A DNA stretch of 64,000 nt from Actinomadura atramentaria DSM 43919 (GCF_000381885.1 NZ_KB907219.1:62001-126000), one strand, 5' to 3'. Shown: positions 1 through 9,410, counted from the first letter of the stretch. Program-made: numbers and translations. The notes: generated by a model from the sequence alone, not told the origin.

Positions 1-886
1 TCACCGACGAGAGGATCTTGGCCTTCTCGGCGCGGACGGCCTCCGCGCTGAACGACGTCGGCTCCTCCATCGCCGTCAGCGCCAGCAACTGCAGCAGGTG
101 GTTCTGGATGACGTCGCGCGCCGCGCCGATCCCGTCGTAGTAGCCCGCCCGGCCGCCGATGCCGATGTCCTCGGCCATCGTGATCTGCACGTGGTCGACG
201 AACCCCCGGTTCCAGATCGGCTCGAACATCGTGTTCGCGAACCGCAGCGCCAGGATGTTCTGCACCGTCTCCTTGCCGAGGTAGTGGTCGATCCGGAAGA
301 TCGACTCCTCGGGGAAGACGCGGTGGACGGTCGCGTTCAGCTCCCGCGCGCTCGCCAGGTCGTGCCCGAACGGCTTCTCGATGACGACGCGGCGGAACCC
401 GTGGTGCCCGCCGCCGCCCGCCAGGCCGCTGTTCTGCAGCTGCTCGACGACCTGGGGGAAGAACTTCGGGGGGATCGACAGGTAGAACGCGTAGTTGCCG
501 CCGGTGCCGCGGCTCTCGTCCAGCTCCTTGACGGCCATCGCCAGCGTCTCGAACGCCCCCGGGTCGCTGAACTCGCCGGGGACGAAGTGCATGCCCTCCG
601 CCAGGTGCTCCCAGACGTCCTCGCGGAACGGCGTCCGCGCGTGCTTCTTCACCGACTCGTAGGCGATCTGGCGGAAGTCCTGGTGGTCCCACTCGCGCCG
701 CGCGAAGCCCACGAGCGAGAAGCCCGGGGGGAGGAGCCCGCGGTTGGCGAGGTCGTAGATGGCGGGCAGCAGCTTCTTGCGCGACAGGTCCCCGGTCACG
801 CCGAAGAGCACCAGGACGCTCGGCCCCGCCACGCGCGGCAGCCTCTTGTCCCGGGGATCTCGCAGCGGATTGGGTGTGGTGGTCAC
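1..886 (-). CDS. zwf: Glucose-6-phosphate 1-dehydrogenase (partial)
   Basis: Oxidises glucose 6-phosphate to 6-phosphogluconolactone with NAD(P)+, the entry to the oxidative pentose phosphate pathway in the cytosol. About 295 N-terminal residues are present; the C-terminal part runs off the left edge. The Rossmann start reads GVTGDLSRKKLLPAIYDL and the substrate-binding/catalytic signature RIDHYLGKE is intact, as is the VIEKPFG motif. The GTG start at 886 follows a purine-rich GAGGGGG stretch. It is the last visible member of the leftward tkt-tal-pgi-pgi-zwf group, separated from the PGI-like gene by 283 bp containing a strong hairpin, so it may also have its own promoter. Confidence 0.95.
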   Translation of the reverse strand, partial: MTTTPNPLRDPRDKRLPRVAGPSVLVLFGVTGDLSRKKLLPAIYDLANRGLLPPGFSLVGFARREWDHQDFRQIAYESVKKHARTPFREDVWEHLAEGMHFVPGEFSDPGAFETLAMAVKELDESRGTGGNYAFYLSIPPKFFPQVVEQLQNSGLAGGGGHHGFRRVVIEKPFGHDLASARELNATVHRVFPEESIFRIDHYLGKETVQNILALRFANTMFEPIWNRGFVDHVQITMAEDIGIGGRAGYYDGIGAARDVIQNHLLQLLALTAMEEPTSFSAEAVRAEKAKILSSV

Positions 887-1169
887 GTGGGCGCCCCCTC
901 TTCTCGCACTCTCGGTCCTGGCCGTGGGCGGTTCCCGCCCACGTCGTCGACTGCGCCGCGCCCGCCTCCGCGCCCCGGGAGGACCGGCCGCGGGCGCGGG
1001 ACCGCCAGGACCCGGTCAACGCCCCCTTCGGGTCGATCCTTCCCGATGGCCGGGTCACGGCAATCCCAGCCCCGCGTCACGGGGCGGGCAGCGGGCCGGG
1101 GGTCTACCCGGCCCGTGGTCGGGTACACCGGACGCCCGTCCGCCGGGCGGTCCGGTCCGGGCCGCCGGG
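887..1169. other. Intergenic region between zwf and the first PGI-like gene, with hairpin
   Basis: The gap holds no convincing gene. A perfect 9-bp stem with a 3-base loop lies at 923-943 (CGTGGGCGG / CCGCCCACG), about 40 bp upstream of the zwf start on the minus strand. No T-run follows on the zwf-coding strand, so it may be a processing or attenuation structure rather than a classical terminator. Confidence 0.4.
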
Positions 1170-2816
1170 TCACGGCAGCGCCGCCGTCACCGCGCGCGCC
1201 GCGGCGATGAGCCGCCCCGCCCCGCGGACCGGGTCGCGCAGGTGCAGGTGGACGACCGGCAGCCCGCGCTGCCGCAGCGCCCGCGCCTCGGCCAGGCCCC
1301 GGGTGAACTGCAGCGTCGCCAGCCCGTACGGGCGGCCCGGCACCGGGTGGTCGCCGAGCGGGTCGCCCGCGGCGGGCTCGCCCGTCACGACGAGGAACGC
1401 GCCGGTGCCCGGCCCGTCCTTGTGGACCGCGCCGGTCGCGTGCAGGTAGCCCGGGCCCGGCCCGTAGGCGACCGGGCGGCGCGCCCCGCGCGCCAGCGAC
1501 GGCGCGAGGTAGCGGCCGGAGAACTCGCCCGACAGGTAGCTCGCCACCGCCAGGTAGCCGGTGCCGGGGACGCGGTCCAGCAGCATCGCCAGCACCGACT
1601 CCAGGTCGGAGCCGCCGCGCCACGCCAAATCCGTGTGGATCTCGACGTCGCCGTCCACCGCGACGGGCGGCCCGACCGGCGGCCGCCCGCCGCCGTCGGC
1701 CTGCAGCATCGTCGCGGCCCGGTCCTCGGCCTCCTGCGCGGCGGCCCCGCCCGACTCGAACGGGTTCACGCCGAGCAGCCAGCCCGCGATGGCCGTCGCG
1801 TACTCCCAGACGACGAACTGCGCGCCGACCGGGCCCCACACGCACGTGTCGTCGTCCTCGCCCGCGCCGGCCGGGTTGATCGAGACCGCGTGCAGGTCCG
1901 GGTAGGGGACGGGCACGCCCGGCGGCTCGAACGCCACGATCCCCCGGCCGCGCCGCCCGGTCCCGACCGCGACGAGCTGGGAGATCCACGCCGTCAGCGG
2001 GCCGGAGCCGCCGCGCTCGCGCAGCAGCAGCTTGTCGCGGGCCAGCCCCTCGGGGCCCTGCTGCGCGCAGCCGCCGAGGACCGCGCCGAGCAGCAGGCCC
2101 GGGTTGTCCTCCTCGCGGGCCAGCGACGGGACGACCTCGGCGGCCTCGTCCAGCAGCGTCGCGGCGTCCGCGCCCGCCAGCACCGCGGGCACCAGCCCGT
2201 ACGCCGACAGCGCGCCGAAGTGGCCCGGCAGGTACGGGTCGGTGAGCCCGATCCGGTACCCGCACTGCCGCGCGAAACCGTGCAGCGGGCTGCCGTGGTC
2301 GGTGACGACCAGGAACCGCGCCGCGATCTGCCGCTCCGACAGGCCCGCCTCGCGGAACGCGCCGGTGAGGATGCGCCGGTAGGCGTCGCCCTCCAGCGAC
2401 ACGCCCGACTTGCTGGCCAGGACGACCAGCGTCCGGTCCAGCCGGTCCAGCGTGAACTGCAGCCCGGCCGTGTCGCCGCCGTCCAGCACGGTCAGCTCGC
2501 CGCCCGCGCCCGGCGGCCGCGCCGCGACGATCGCCTGCGCGGCCAGCGCCTCCGCGCCGACCGCGATCAGCGCCACGTGGTCGAGGCCGACCGACCGCGC
2601 CTCGGCGACCATGCCCTCGATCTGGCCGAGCAGCCCGCGCGACGCGGTCGGCAGGTCCAGCCAGCCGAGCCGGCTGTGGTCGACGGCGCGCCGCCCCCAC
2701 AGCCGCGGGTCCTTGGTGGCCAGCGCGCCGGGCACGCCGGCGCCCACGAGGTAGTCGCGCGCCTGCAGGGCGGCGTGCAGCACGTCCCCGCGCGTCAGTA
2801 CGTCGAATCCGGACAC
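1170..2816 (-). CDS. Glucose-6-phosphate isomerase-like protein, copy 1
   Basis: 548 residues with two SIS-type sugar-isomerase folds, the family that interconverts glucose 6-phosphate and fructose 6-phosphate. The phosphate-binding SKSG motif is present (about residues 135-138) and GHFGALSAYGLVPA resembles the family G-R-F-S-x-L-S-x-x-G-L signature. The first glycine motif, normally GMGGSS, reads AVGAEA, and the C-terminal block after LLGVNPF, normally D-Q-P-x-V-E-x-x-K with the catalytic lysine, reads ESGGAAAQEAED. The GTG start at 2816 is chosen because AGGAGG sits directly upstream. It lies 82 bp downstream of a paralogous PGI-like gene. Family membership is clear; whether it is an active isomerase is doubtful. 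Confidence 0.75.
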   Translation of the reverse strand: MSGFDVLTRGDVLHAALQARDYLVGAGVPGALATKDPRLWGRRAVDHSRLGWLDLPTASRGLLGQIEGMVAEARSVGLDHVALIAVGAEALAAQAIVAARPPGAGGELTVLDGGDTAGLQFTLDRLDRTLVVLASKSGVSLEGDAYRRILTGAFREAGLSERQIAARFLVVTDHGSPLHGFARQCGYRIGLTDPYLPGHFGALSAYGLVPAVLAGADAATLLDEAAEVVPSLAREEDNPGLLLGAVLGGCAQQGPEGLARDKLLLRERGGSGPLTAWISQLVAVGTGRRGRGIVAFEPPGVPVPYPDLHAVSINPAGAGEDDDTCVWGPVGAQFVVWEYATAIAGWLLGVNPFESGGAAAQEAEDRAATMLQADGGGRPPVGPPVAVDGDVEIHTDLAWRGGSDLESVLAMLLDRVPGTGYLAVASYLSGEFSGRYLAPSLARGARRPVAYGPGPGYLHATGAVHKDGPGTGAFLVVTGEPAAGDPLGDHPVPGRPYGLATLQFTRGLAEARALRQRGLPVVHLHLRDPVRGAGRLIAAARAVTAALP

Positions 2817-2898
2817 CGTTCCTCCTGCCCCCATCGTTTCAGGAGACAACCGGCATCCGCGACCCACCGCGCGATCTTCTGGAACCGGCGGGCGCCGG

Positions 2899-4578
2899 TC
2901 AGCTCTTCACCGCCTCCACGAGCTGGGCGATCCCCTCCGCCCGGTCGCGCAGGTGCAGCCGCAGCGCCGTCCGGCCCGCCGCGCGCAGCGCCCGCAGGTC
3001 GCCGTACGCCTGGGCGAGCTGGAGCTGTCCGAGGGTGTACGGGCGGCCGGGCACCGGCACGTCGCCGGGGGCGTCGCCCGTCAGGTGCAGGAACGTTCCC
3101 GGCGGGCCGCCGCCCGCGTGGAGCCGTCCGGTGGCGTGGGGGAGCGACGGGCCCCAGCCGAACGCCACGGCGGGCGGCTCGGCCGCCCGCGCCGCGCGCG
3201 TCGCGACCCGCTTGGCCACGCTCGCCGGCGTCCGCGCGGCCGCGCGCGCCGCCAGCAGCGGCCGCAGCTCCGCCGCGCGGCAGTCCCCGAGCCGGTCCAG
3301 GTACGCGGTGACCGTCAGGCAGCCGCGCCGGGGCGTCGCGGCCAGCAGCGCGTCGAACGCGTCCGCCAGGTCGCGGACGCCGCGCGGCAGGCCGCCCGGC
3401 GCGTGGACCTCGACCGCGCCGCACACCAGGTCCGGCGCGCGGGAGATCACCGTCGGCGCGGCGCCCTCCTCGGCCCGCAGCAGCGCGGCCGTGCAGTCGG
3501 CCGCCGCGCGCATCCCCGGCCGCGCGAACGGGTCGACGCCGAGGACGCGGCCCGCGACCGCCGCCGCGTACTGCCACAGCAGGAACTGCGCGCCGAGCGG
3601 ACCGTCCACCGCCAGCGCCGCCGGGCCGCCGGACCCGGCGCGGCCGCCGAGCACCAGCCGCCGCACGTCGCGCGGGTCGGGGCCGTCGCCCGCGAAGCCG
3701 GGGGCGTCGACGTTCTCCGCGACGACCGGCAGCGGGCCGCGCGCGTCCGCGCCCGCCGTCCCGCCGAGCAGCCGCTCCACCCAGCCGGCCACGCCGGACG
3801 GCCCGGAACCGTCGCCGGCCAGCACGAGCTTGTCGCGGCCGTTCAGCGCCGCCGCGCCGAGCGCCGCCCCGAGCGTCAGGCCCGGATTGTCGTAGGTGCC
3901 GTCCAGGACGGGCCCGAGCGCCGCCGCCTCGTCCAGGACCGCGCCGGGGTCCGCGCCCGCCAGCGCGGCGGGCAGCAGCCCGGACGGGCCGAGCGCGTCG
4001 AACGCCCCGGCCGTGCCCGGATCGGACGGCGCGAACGCCCGCCCTGCTTCTTGCGCCGCCGCCACGAGCGGCGATCCCGGGTCGGCGATGACGGTGAACC
4101 GGTCCGCCGCGTCGACCCCGGCGGCGCGGAACGCCTCCTCGGCGACGCGGCACAGCGCGTCGGCGGTCGGCTCCGCGCCGCCGCCCGCCGCCACCACGAC
4201 ATGCGTCCGGTCCAGGTCCGGAGCCTCGGTCAGCGCCGCCGCGACCTCGCGCGGATCGGTGGTGTCCAGAACCGTCACGCCCGCGTTCAGCCGGGCCGCG
4301 ACGGCCGCGGCCGCCGCCGGGGACCCCCCGAGCCCCGCCACGACGACCCGCTCCGCGCCGCGCCCCGCGCACCGCTCCAGCAGCGCCCGCGACGCGCGCG
4401 GCAGGTCCAGCCAGCCGAGCCGGGCCGCCGCGTCCGGCCCCCACAGCGTCGCGCTCCGGCGCGCCAGGGACCGCGGGACGCCGTCGGAGACGAGGCGGTC
4501 CAGCACCGCCTCGCCCTCGCCGACGACGTCCCCGCAGGTGGTGACCGAAACGCCCCCGACGGTCACCACCGACGTCAC
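2899..4578 (-). CDS. Glucose-6-phosphate isomerase-like protein, copy 2 (probably degenerate)
   Basis: 559 residues, paralogous to the next gene downstream (shared LGWLDLP near the N terminus, GAQFLLWQYA and LGVDPF in the C-terminal half). The first SIS glycine motif GLGGSP (82-87) is retained, but the SKSG phosphate loop is AGGG (131-134), the GRFSxLS signature is degraded, and the catalytic-lysine block after LGVDPF reads ARPGMRAAADC. The GTG start at 4578 overlaps the tal stop in a GTGA junction, implying translational coupling to transaldolase. Some bacteria have a single tal-pgi fusion, so the arrangement may be a split or pre-fusion state. Activity on its own is unlikely from the motifs. 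Confidence 0.7.
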   Translation of the reverse strand: MTSVVTVGGVSVTTCGDVVGEGEAVLDRLVSDGVPRSLARRSATLWGPDAAARLGWLDLPRASRALLERCAGRGAERVVVAGLGGSPAAAAAVAARLNAGVTVLDTTDPREVAAALTEAPDLDRTHVVVAAGGGAEPTADALCRVAEEAFRAAGVDAADRFTVIADPGSPLVAAAQEAGRAFAPSDPGTAGAFDALGPSGLLPAALAGADPGAVLDEAAALGPVLDGTYDNPGLTLGAALGAAALNGRDKLVLAGDGSGPSGVAGWVERLLGGTAGADARGPLPVVAENVDAPGFAGDGPDPRDVRRLVLGGRAGSGGPAALAVDGPLGAQFLLWQYAAAVAGRVLGVDPFARPGMRAAADCTAALLRAEEGAAPTVISRAPDLVCGAVEVHAPGGLPRGVRDLADAFDALLAATPRRGCLTVTAYLDRLGDCRAAELRPLLAARAAARTPASVAKRVATRAARAAEPPAVAFGWGPSLPHATGRLHAGGGPPGTFLHLTGDAPGDVPVPGRPYTLGQLQLAQAYGDLRALRAAGRTALRLHLRDRAEGIAQLVEAVKS

Positions 4579-5690
4579 GCGGCCGGCCCGGCCTTCTTCT
4601 TCAGCTCGCCCTCGACCGTGCCGAGCAGTTCCTTCCAGGACGCCTCGAACTTCTCGACGCCCTCCTCCTCCAGCACCCGCACGACGTCGTCGTAGTCCAC
4701 GCCCGCGTCCTTCAGCGCCGCCATGTGCGCCCGCGCGTCGTCGTACGCGCCGGTGACGGTGTCGCCCGCCGGGTCGCCCTGCTCGGCCTCGGCCTCCAGC
4801 GTCGCCTCCGGCATGGTGTTCACCACGCCGGGCGCGACGAGCTGGTCCACGTACAGCGTCGCCGGCAGCGCCGGGTCCTTCACGCCGGTGGATGCCCACA
4901 GCGGCCGCTGCGGACGCGCGCCCGCGTCCTTCAGCGCCGCCCAGCGCGCCGTCCCGAACTTCTCCTCGTACAGCGCGTACGCCAGCCGGGCGTTGGCCAG
5001 GCCCGCCTTGGACCGCAGCTCGGCCGCCGCGCCGCCGATCTTGTCCAGGCGCTTGTCGATCTCGGTGTCCACCCGGCTGACGAAGAACGACGCCACCGAC
5101 TCGATCGTCGACAGGTCGTGCCCGTTCTCGCGCGCCTGCTCCAGCCCGGCGAAGAACGCGTCGATCACGCCCGCGTACCGCTCCAGCGAGAAGATCAGCG
5201 TCACGTTGACGCTGATGCCCTCGGCGAGCGCGGCCGTGATCGCGGGCAGGCCCGCCTCGGTCGCCGGGATCTTGATGAACAGGTTCGGGCGGTCCACCAG
5301 CCACCACAGCGCCCGCGCCTCGGCGACGGTCCGCTCGGCCTCGTGGGCGAGCCGGGGGTCGACCTCCAGCGACACCCGGCCGTCCACGCCGCCGGTCCGG
5401 TCGTACACCGGGCGCAGCACGTCGCAGCCCCACCGGATGTCGTAGGCGGTGATCGCCCGGACCGCCTCCTCGACGTCCACGCCGCGCACCGCGAGGTCGC
5501 GGACCTGGTCGTCGTAGGCGGAACCCTGCGCCAGCGCCTTGGCGAAGATGGTGGGGTTGGAGGTGACGCCCACCACCTCCCGGTCCTTGACCAGGGACTC
5601 CAGGTTGCCCGTCCGCAGCCGCTCCCGGCTGATGTCGTCGAGCCAGATCGACACGCCCTGGTCGGAGAGCCTCTTCAACGTCTCGCTCAT
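4575..5690 (-). CDS. tal: Transaldolase
   Basis: 371 residues, full length for actinobacterial transaldolase. It moves a dihydroxyacetone unit between sedoheptulose 7-phosphate and glyceraldehyde 3-phosphate in the non-oxidative pentose phosphate pathway. The Schiff-base lysine is in NLFIKIPAT (K140), and the family motif GVTSNPTIFAKA is near residues 41-52. It ends in a 4-base overlap with the following PGI-like gene and is separated from tkt by 56 bp, so tkt-tal-pgi-pgi is probably one transcript. Confidence 0.96.
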   Translation of the reverse strand: MSETLKRLSDQGVSIWLDDISRERLRTGNLESLVKDREVVGVTSNPTIFAKALAQGSAYDDQVRDLAVRGVDVEEAVRAITAYDIRWGCDVLRPVYDRTGGVDGRVSLEVDPRLAHEAERTVAEARALWWLVDRPNLFIKIPATEAGLPAITAALAEGISVNVTLIFSLERYAGVIDAFFAGLEQARENGHDLSTIESVASFFVSRVDTEIDKRLDKIGGAAAELRSKAGLANARLAYALYEEKFGTARWAALKDAGARPQRPLWASTGVKDPALPATLYVDQLVAPGVVNTMPEATLEAEAEQGDPAGDTVTGAYDDARAHMAALKDAGVDYDDVVRVLEEEGVEKFEASWKELLGTVEGELKKKAGPAA

Positions 5691-5746
5691 CGCATTCCTC
5701 TCATCGTGCCATCGTGCCTCGCGGGAACGGCCGCGGCCGGGGCCCG

Positions 5747-7867
5747 TCAGTTCCCGGTCGTCGACCCCTTACCCGCGCGGCCCGCCTTGATGAGGCTGGA
5801 CCGGGCGGCGGCCACGACGCGCTCGGGGGTGATGCCGAACTGCTCGAACAGCGTCTTGTAGTCCGCGGACGCGCCGAAGTGCTCCAGGCTGACCGACTCG
5901 CCGACGTCCCCGACGAACGCCCGCCAGCCGAGCGCGATGCCCGCCTCGACCGACACGCGCGCCCGGACGGCCGGGGGCAGCACCTCCTGGCGGTACGCGT
6001 CGTCCTGCGCCTCGAACCACTCCACGCACGGCATCGACACGACGCGCGTCGGGGTGCCGTCGGCCTCCAGCGTCTCGCGGGCCGCCAGCGCGATCTCGAC
6101 CTCGGACCCCGTCGCGATGAGGATGACCTCGGGCCGCCCGGTGGACGCGTCGGCCAGCACGTAGCCGCCCTTGGCGACGCCCTCGGCCGACGCCAGCGTC
6201 CCGCCGCGCTCGAACACCGGCAGCTTCTGCCGGGTCAGCGCCAGGCCCGCCGGACGGTCGGTGTGCGTCAGGACGGTCCGCCACGCGACCGCCGTCTCGT
6301 TGGCGTCGGCGGGCCGGACGACGTCCAGGCCCGGGATCGCGCGCAGCGACCAGAGCTGCTCCACCGGCTGGTGCGTCGGGCCGTCCTCGCCGAGGCCGAT
6401 CGAGTCGTGCGTCCAGACGTAGGTGACGGGCAGCTTCATCAGCGCCGCCAGCCGCACCGCGGGCCGCATGTAGTCGGAGAAGATCAGGAACGTGCCGCCG
6501 TAGGGCCGGGTGCCGCCGTGCAGCGCGATGCCGTTGCAGATCGCGCCCATCGCGTGCTCGCGGACGCCGAAGTGCAGCGTGCGCCCGTACGGCCCGCCCG
6601 GGAACTCCTTGGTCTGGAACTCCTCGGGGATGAACGACGGCTCGCCCGCCATCGTCGTGTTGTTGCTCTCGGCGAGGTCGGCCGAGCCGCCCCACAGCTC
6701 CGGCAGGACCGGCGCGAGCGCGCCCAGCACCTTCCCGGACGCGGCGCGGGTCGCGACGCTCGTGCCCGCCTCGAACTCCGGCAGCGCCTCGGTCCAGCCC
6801 GCGGGCAGGTCGCGCGCCGCGATGCGGTCGTACTCGGCGGCGCGCTCGGGGTGCGCGGTGCGCCACGCCTGGAACGCCTTGTCCCACGCGGCGTGCGCGG
6901 CGCGGCCCCGGTCCAGGACCTCGCGGGAGTGCGCCAGGACGTCCTCGGGGACGATGAACGTCTCGGTCGGGTCCAGGCCGAGGATCTTCTTGGTCGCCGC
7001 GACCTCGTCCGCGCCGATCGCCGAACCGTGGATCTTGCCGGTGTTCTTCTTGTTCGGCGCGGGCCAGCCGATGATCGTGCGCAGCGCGATGAACGACGGC
7101 CGGGACGTCTCCGCCCGCGCCGCGTCCAGCGCGGCCGCGAGCGCGCCGACGTTCTCCTCGTAGTCGCCGTTCTCGGTCCAGTCGACGTGGTGGACGTCCC
7201 AGCCGTACGCCTCGTAGCGGGCGCGGACGTCCTCCGACAGCGCGATGGCGGTGTCGTCCTCGATCGAGATGTGGTTGTCGTCGTACAGCACGACGAGGTT
7301 GCCGAGGCGCTGGTGGCCCGCGAGCGAGCTGGCCTCGTGGCTGATGCCCTCCTCGATGTCGCCGTCCGAGCAGATCGCCCAGACGGTGTGGTCGAACGGG
7401 GAGGTGCCCGGCGCCGCGTCCGGGTCGAACAGGCCGCGCTCGCGGCGGGCCGCCATCGCCATGCCCACCGCGTTCGCGATGCCCTGGCCGAGGGGGCCGG
7501 TGGTGGTCTCCACGCCCGCGGTGTGCCCGTACTCGGGGTGGCCGGGGGTGAGGCTGCCCCACTTGCGCAGCGACTTGAGGTCGTCCAGCGTCAGCGGGTA
7601 GCCCGAAAGGTAGAGCTGGATGTAAAGGGTCAGGCTCGAGTGCCCGCAGGAGAGGACGAACCGGTCCCGGCCCGCCCAGTTCGGGTCGGTCGGGTCCTGC
7701 TTCAGGAACCGCTGGAAGAGCAGGTACGCGGCGGGCGCCAGGCTCATCGCCGTGCCCGGGTGGCCCGAGCCGGCCTCCTCCACGGCGTCCATGGCGAGGG
7801 CGCGGACCACGTCCACCGCCCGCCGATCCAGGTCGGACCACTCAAACGTGCTGTCGTCGCCACTCAC
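5747..7867 (-). CDS. tkt: Transketolase
   Basis: 706 residues. This thiamine-diphosphate enzyme transfers two-carbon ketol units between pentose phosphate sugars. The TPP/Mg motif CSDGDIEEGISHE and the neighbouring GHQRLGNLVVLYDDN segment are intact, and LGEDGPTHQP marks the pyrimidine domain. The reading frame stays open to 8032, but the GTG at 7867 (VSGDDSTFEWSDLD) matches the usual N terminus and has GAGGAG upstream. It is the first gene of the leftward operon and is divergent from ctaB, an arrangement common in actinobacteria. Confidence 0.96.
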   Translation of the reverse strand: MSGDDSTFEWSDLDRRAVDVVRALAMDAVEEAGSGHPGTAMSLAPAAYLLFQRFLKQDPTDPNWAGRDRFVLSCGHSSLTLYIQLYLSGYPLTLDDLKSLRKWGSLTPGHPEYGHTAGVETTTGPLGQGIANAVGMAMAARRERGLFDPDAAPGTSPFDHTVWAICSDGDIEEGISHEASSLAGHQRLGNLVVLYDDNHISIEDDTAIALSEDVRARYEAYGWDVHHVDWTENGDYEENVGALAAALDAARAETSRPSFIALRTIIGWPAPNKKNTGKIHGSAIGADEVAATKKILGLDPTETFIVPEDVLAHSREVLDRGRAAHAAWDKAFQAWRTAHPERAAEYDRIAARDLPAGWTEALPEFEAGTSVATRAASGKVLGALAPVLPELWGGSADLAESNNTTMAGEPSFIPEEFQTKEFPGGPYGRTLHFGVREHAMGAICNGIALHGGTRPYGGTFLIFSDYMRPAVRLAALMKLPVTYVWTHDSIGLGEDGPTHQPVEQLWSLRAIPGLDVVRPADANETAVAWRTVLTHTDRPAGLALTRQKLPVFERGGTLASAEGVAKGGYVLADASTGRPEVILIATGSEVEIALAARETLEADGTPTRVVSMPCVEWFEAQDDAYRQEVLPPAVRARVSVEAGIALGWRAFVGDVGESVSLEHFGASADYKTLFEQFGITPERVVAAARSSLIKAGRAGKGSTTGN

Positions 7868-8420
7868 GGAACGCCAGGCTCCTCTCACAACCGCAGTGCG
7901 GGATACAGGTCGGTTCTCGGACGCGGGCGTCGCCGCGGCGGGCCGCGGCGACCGTTGCGGCGGCCCGTCGCGCCGGGGCGCGGCGAAGATCACCGCGCCC
8001 GGCCCGAGCCTACCGAACCCGGGGGCGGGCACTCGGGCCGCCGAGGGGCCGCGCGCGGTCCCCGTGAGCAGCGCCGTCGCCGCCCGCGCGGACGGCCGTC
8101 CGCATAGGGTGACCCTTGCCCGAAGGGGCGCGCGGCTAACCCCCCGCCCGGGTGAACTCGCGGGGGAGCCCGGCGCCCCCCGGCGCGGCCCCCGCCGGGG
8201 CCGGTGGCGCGCGTCACACCCCGTGACCGGCGCGTCCGGGCCCCGGTGCGTGACCCCCGGAGGGGGCGGACTACAGTGATTGCGCGGTTGACGACAGCGG
8301 CCGCGGTTGTGTTCGCCAAGCCGAAGTCGCAGCCGGCCCGAGGTGCGGCCCAGGGAACGCGGGGGCGCCGCCGAGCGGTACGCGATTTCTTCTCATCCCT
8401 AGTTGGACGTGGACCCGATT
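7868..8420. other. Divergent tkt/ctaB control region
   Basis: This 553-bp gap contains no convincing ORF. It includes the inverted pair GTCAC-N5-GTGAC at 8213-8227 and a plausible rightward promoter at 8249-8277. The remainder is GC-rich sequence with no recognisable riboswitch or RNA gene. Confidence 0.4.
8249..8277 (+). promoter_or_regulatory. Candidate sigma-70-type promoter for ctaB
   Basis: CGTGAC (-35-like, 8249-8254) and TACAGT (-10, 8272-8277) are separated by 17 bp. The predicted start near 8284 would give ctaB a leader of roughly 135 bases. Pattern match only. Confidence 0.35.
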
Positions 8421-9395
8421 GTGACGGTGCTCAGTAACAAGCCCGGGGTGGACCTCGGCGAGGCGGCGCCGGCGGCGCCGCAGGCCCCGGTCGCCACGGC
8501 CGAACGCCGGTCGTTCGGCGCGAGCGTGCGCGCCTACGTGGCGCTCACCAAGCCGCGCGTGATCGAGCTGCTCTTGATCACCACCATCCCGGTGATGTTC
8601 CTGGCCGCGGACGGCGTGCCGCCGCTGCGCACGGTCCTGCTGACCTTCGCGTTCGGGGCGATGTCGGCGGGGGCGGCGAACGCGGTCAACTGCTACATCG
8701 ACCGCGACATCGACGCCAAGATGCGCCGCACGCGGCGGCGTCCGCTGGCCCGCGACCTCGTCCGGCCCGGCCGCGCGCTGGTGTTCGGGATCACGCTGGC
8801 CGCGGCGTCCACGCTCGGCTTCGCGCTCGCCGTCAACGTCTTCGCGGCGGCGATGTCGCTGTTCGCGATCCTGTTCTACGTCTTCGTCTACTCGCTGCTG
8901 CTCAAGCGGCGGACGTCGCAGAACGTCGTGTGGGGCGGCATCGCGGGCTGCATGCCGGTGCTGATCGGCTGGGCGGCGATCACCGACGGGCTCACGCTCA
9001 CCCCGTTCGTGCTGTTCGGCGTCGTGTTCCTGTGGACGCCGCCGCACACCTGGACGCTCGCGATGCGCTACCGCGAGGACTACGCGGTCGCCAAGGTCCC
9101 GATGCTCCCGGTCGTCGCCACCGAGCGCCGCGTCATCGTGGAGAGCCTGGTCTACGCGTACGCCACCGTCGTCTGCTCGCTGGCGCTGTGGCCCGTCGCG
9201 GGGATGGGCCCGGTGTACGGGGCCGTCGCGGTCGTCCTCGGCCTGGTGTTCGTCGCCGAGGGGCACCGGCTGCTGCGGGCCGTCCTCGCCGGGGTCACCG
9301 GCGTCCACCTGCGGCCGATGCGGTTCTTCCACCTCTCCAACGTCTACCTGGCGCTGCTGTTCACGGCGGTCGCCGTGGACCCGCTGCTGCACTGA
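8421..9395 (+). CDS. ctaB: Protoheme IX farnesyltransferase (heme O synthase)
   Basis: 324 residues from GTG 8421; the frame is open to an upstream TTG at 8403 and no start has a strong Shine-Dalgarno site. This UbiA-family membrane enzyme attaches a farnesyl group to heme b, making heme O for aa3-type oxidase. The prenyl-diphosphate-binding motif NCYIDRDID and the second acidic motif YREDYAVAK are intact, with about eight to nine hydrophobic segments. ctaA lies about 1.3 kb downstream, so heme A synthesis is clustered here. Confidence 0.93.
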   Translation: MTVLSNKPGVDLGEAAPAAPQAPVATAERRSFGASVRAYVALTKPRVIELLLITTIPVMFLAADGVPPLRTVLLTFAFGAMSAGAANAVNCYIDRDIDAKMRRTRRRPLARDLVRPGRALVFGITLAAASTLGFALAVNVFAAAMSLFAILFYVFVYSLLLKRRTSQNVVWGGIAGCMPVLIGWAAITDGLTLTPFVLFGVVFLWTPPHTWTLAMRYREDYAVAKVPMLPVVATERRVIVESLVYAYATVVCSLALWPVAGMGPVYGAVAVVLGLVFVAEGHRLLRAVLAGVTGVHLRPMRFFHLSNVYLALLFTAVAVDPLLH

Positions 9396-9410
9396 CGCGC
9401 GTTCCGCCCG

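Noticed and set aside
4723..5445. Rightward open frame antisense to tal
   Set aside because: Transaldolase on the other strand has intact motifs over the whole interval; the antisense product is Ser/Arg-rich with no domain.
8213..8227. GTCAC-N5-GTGAC as a CRP-type operator
   Set aside because: Half-sites are in the inverted order relative to TGTGA-N6-TCACA and the spacing is wrong; probably chance in GC-rich DNA.
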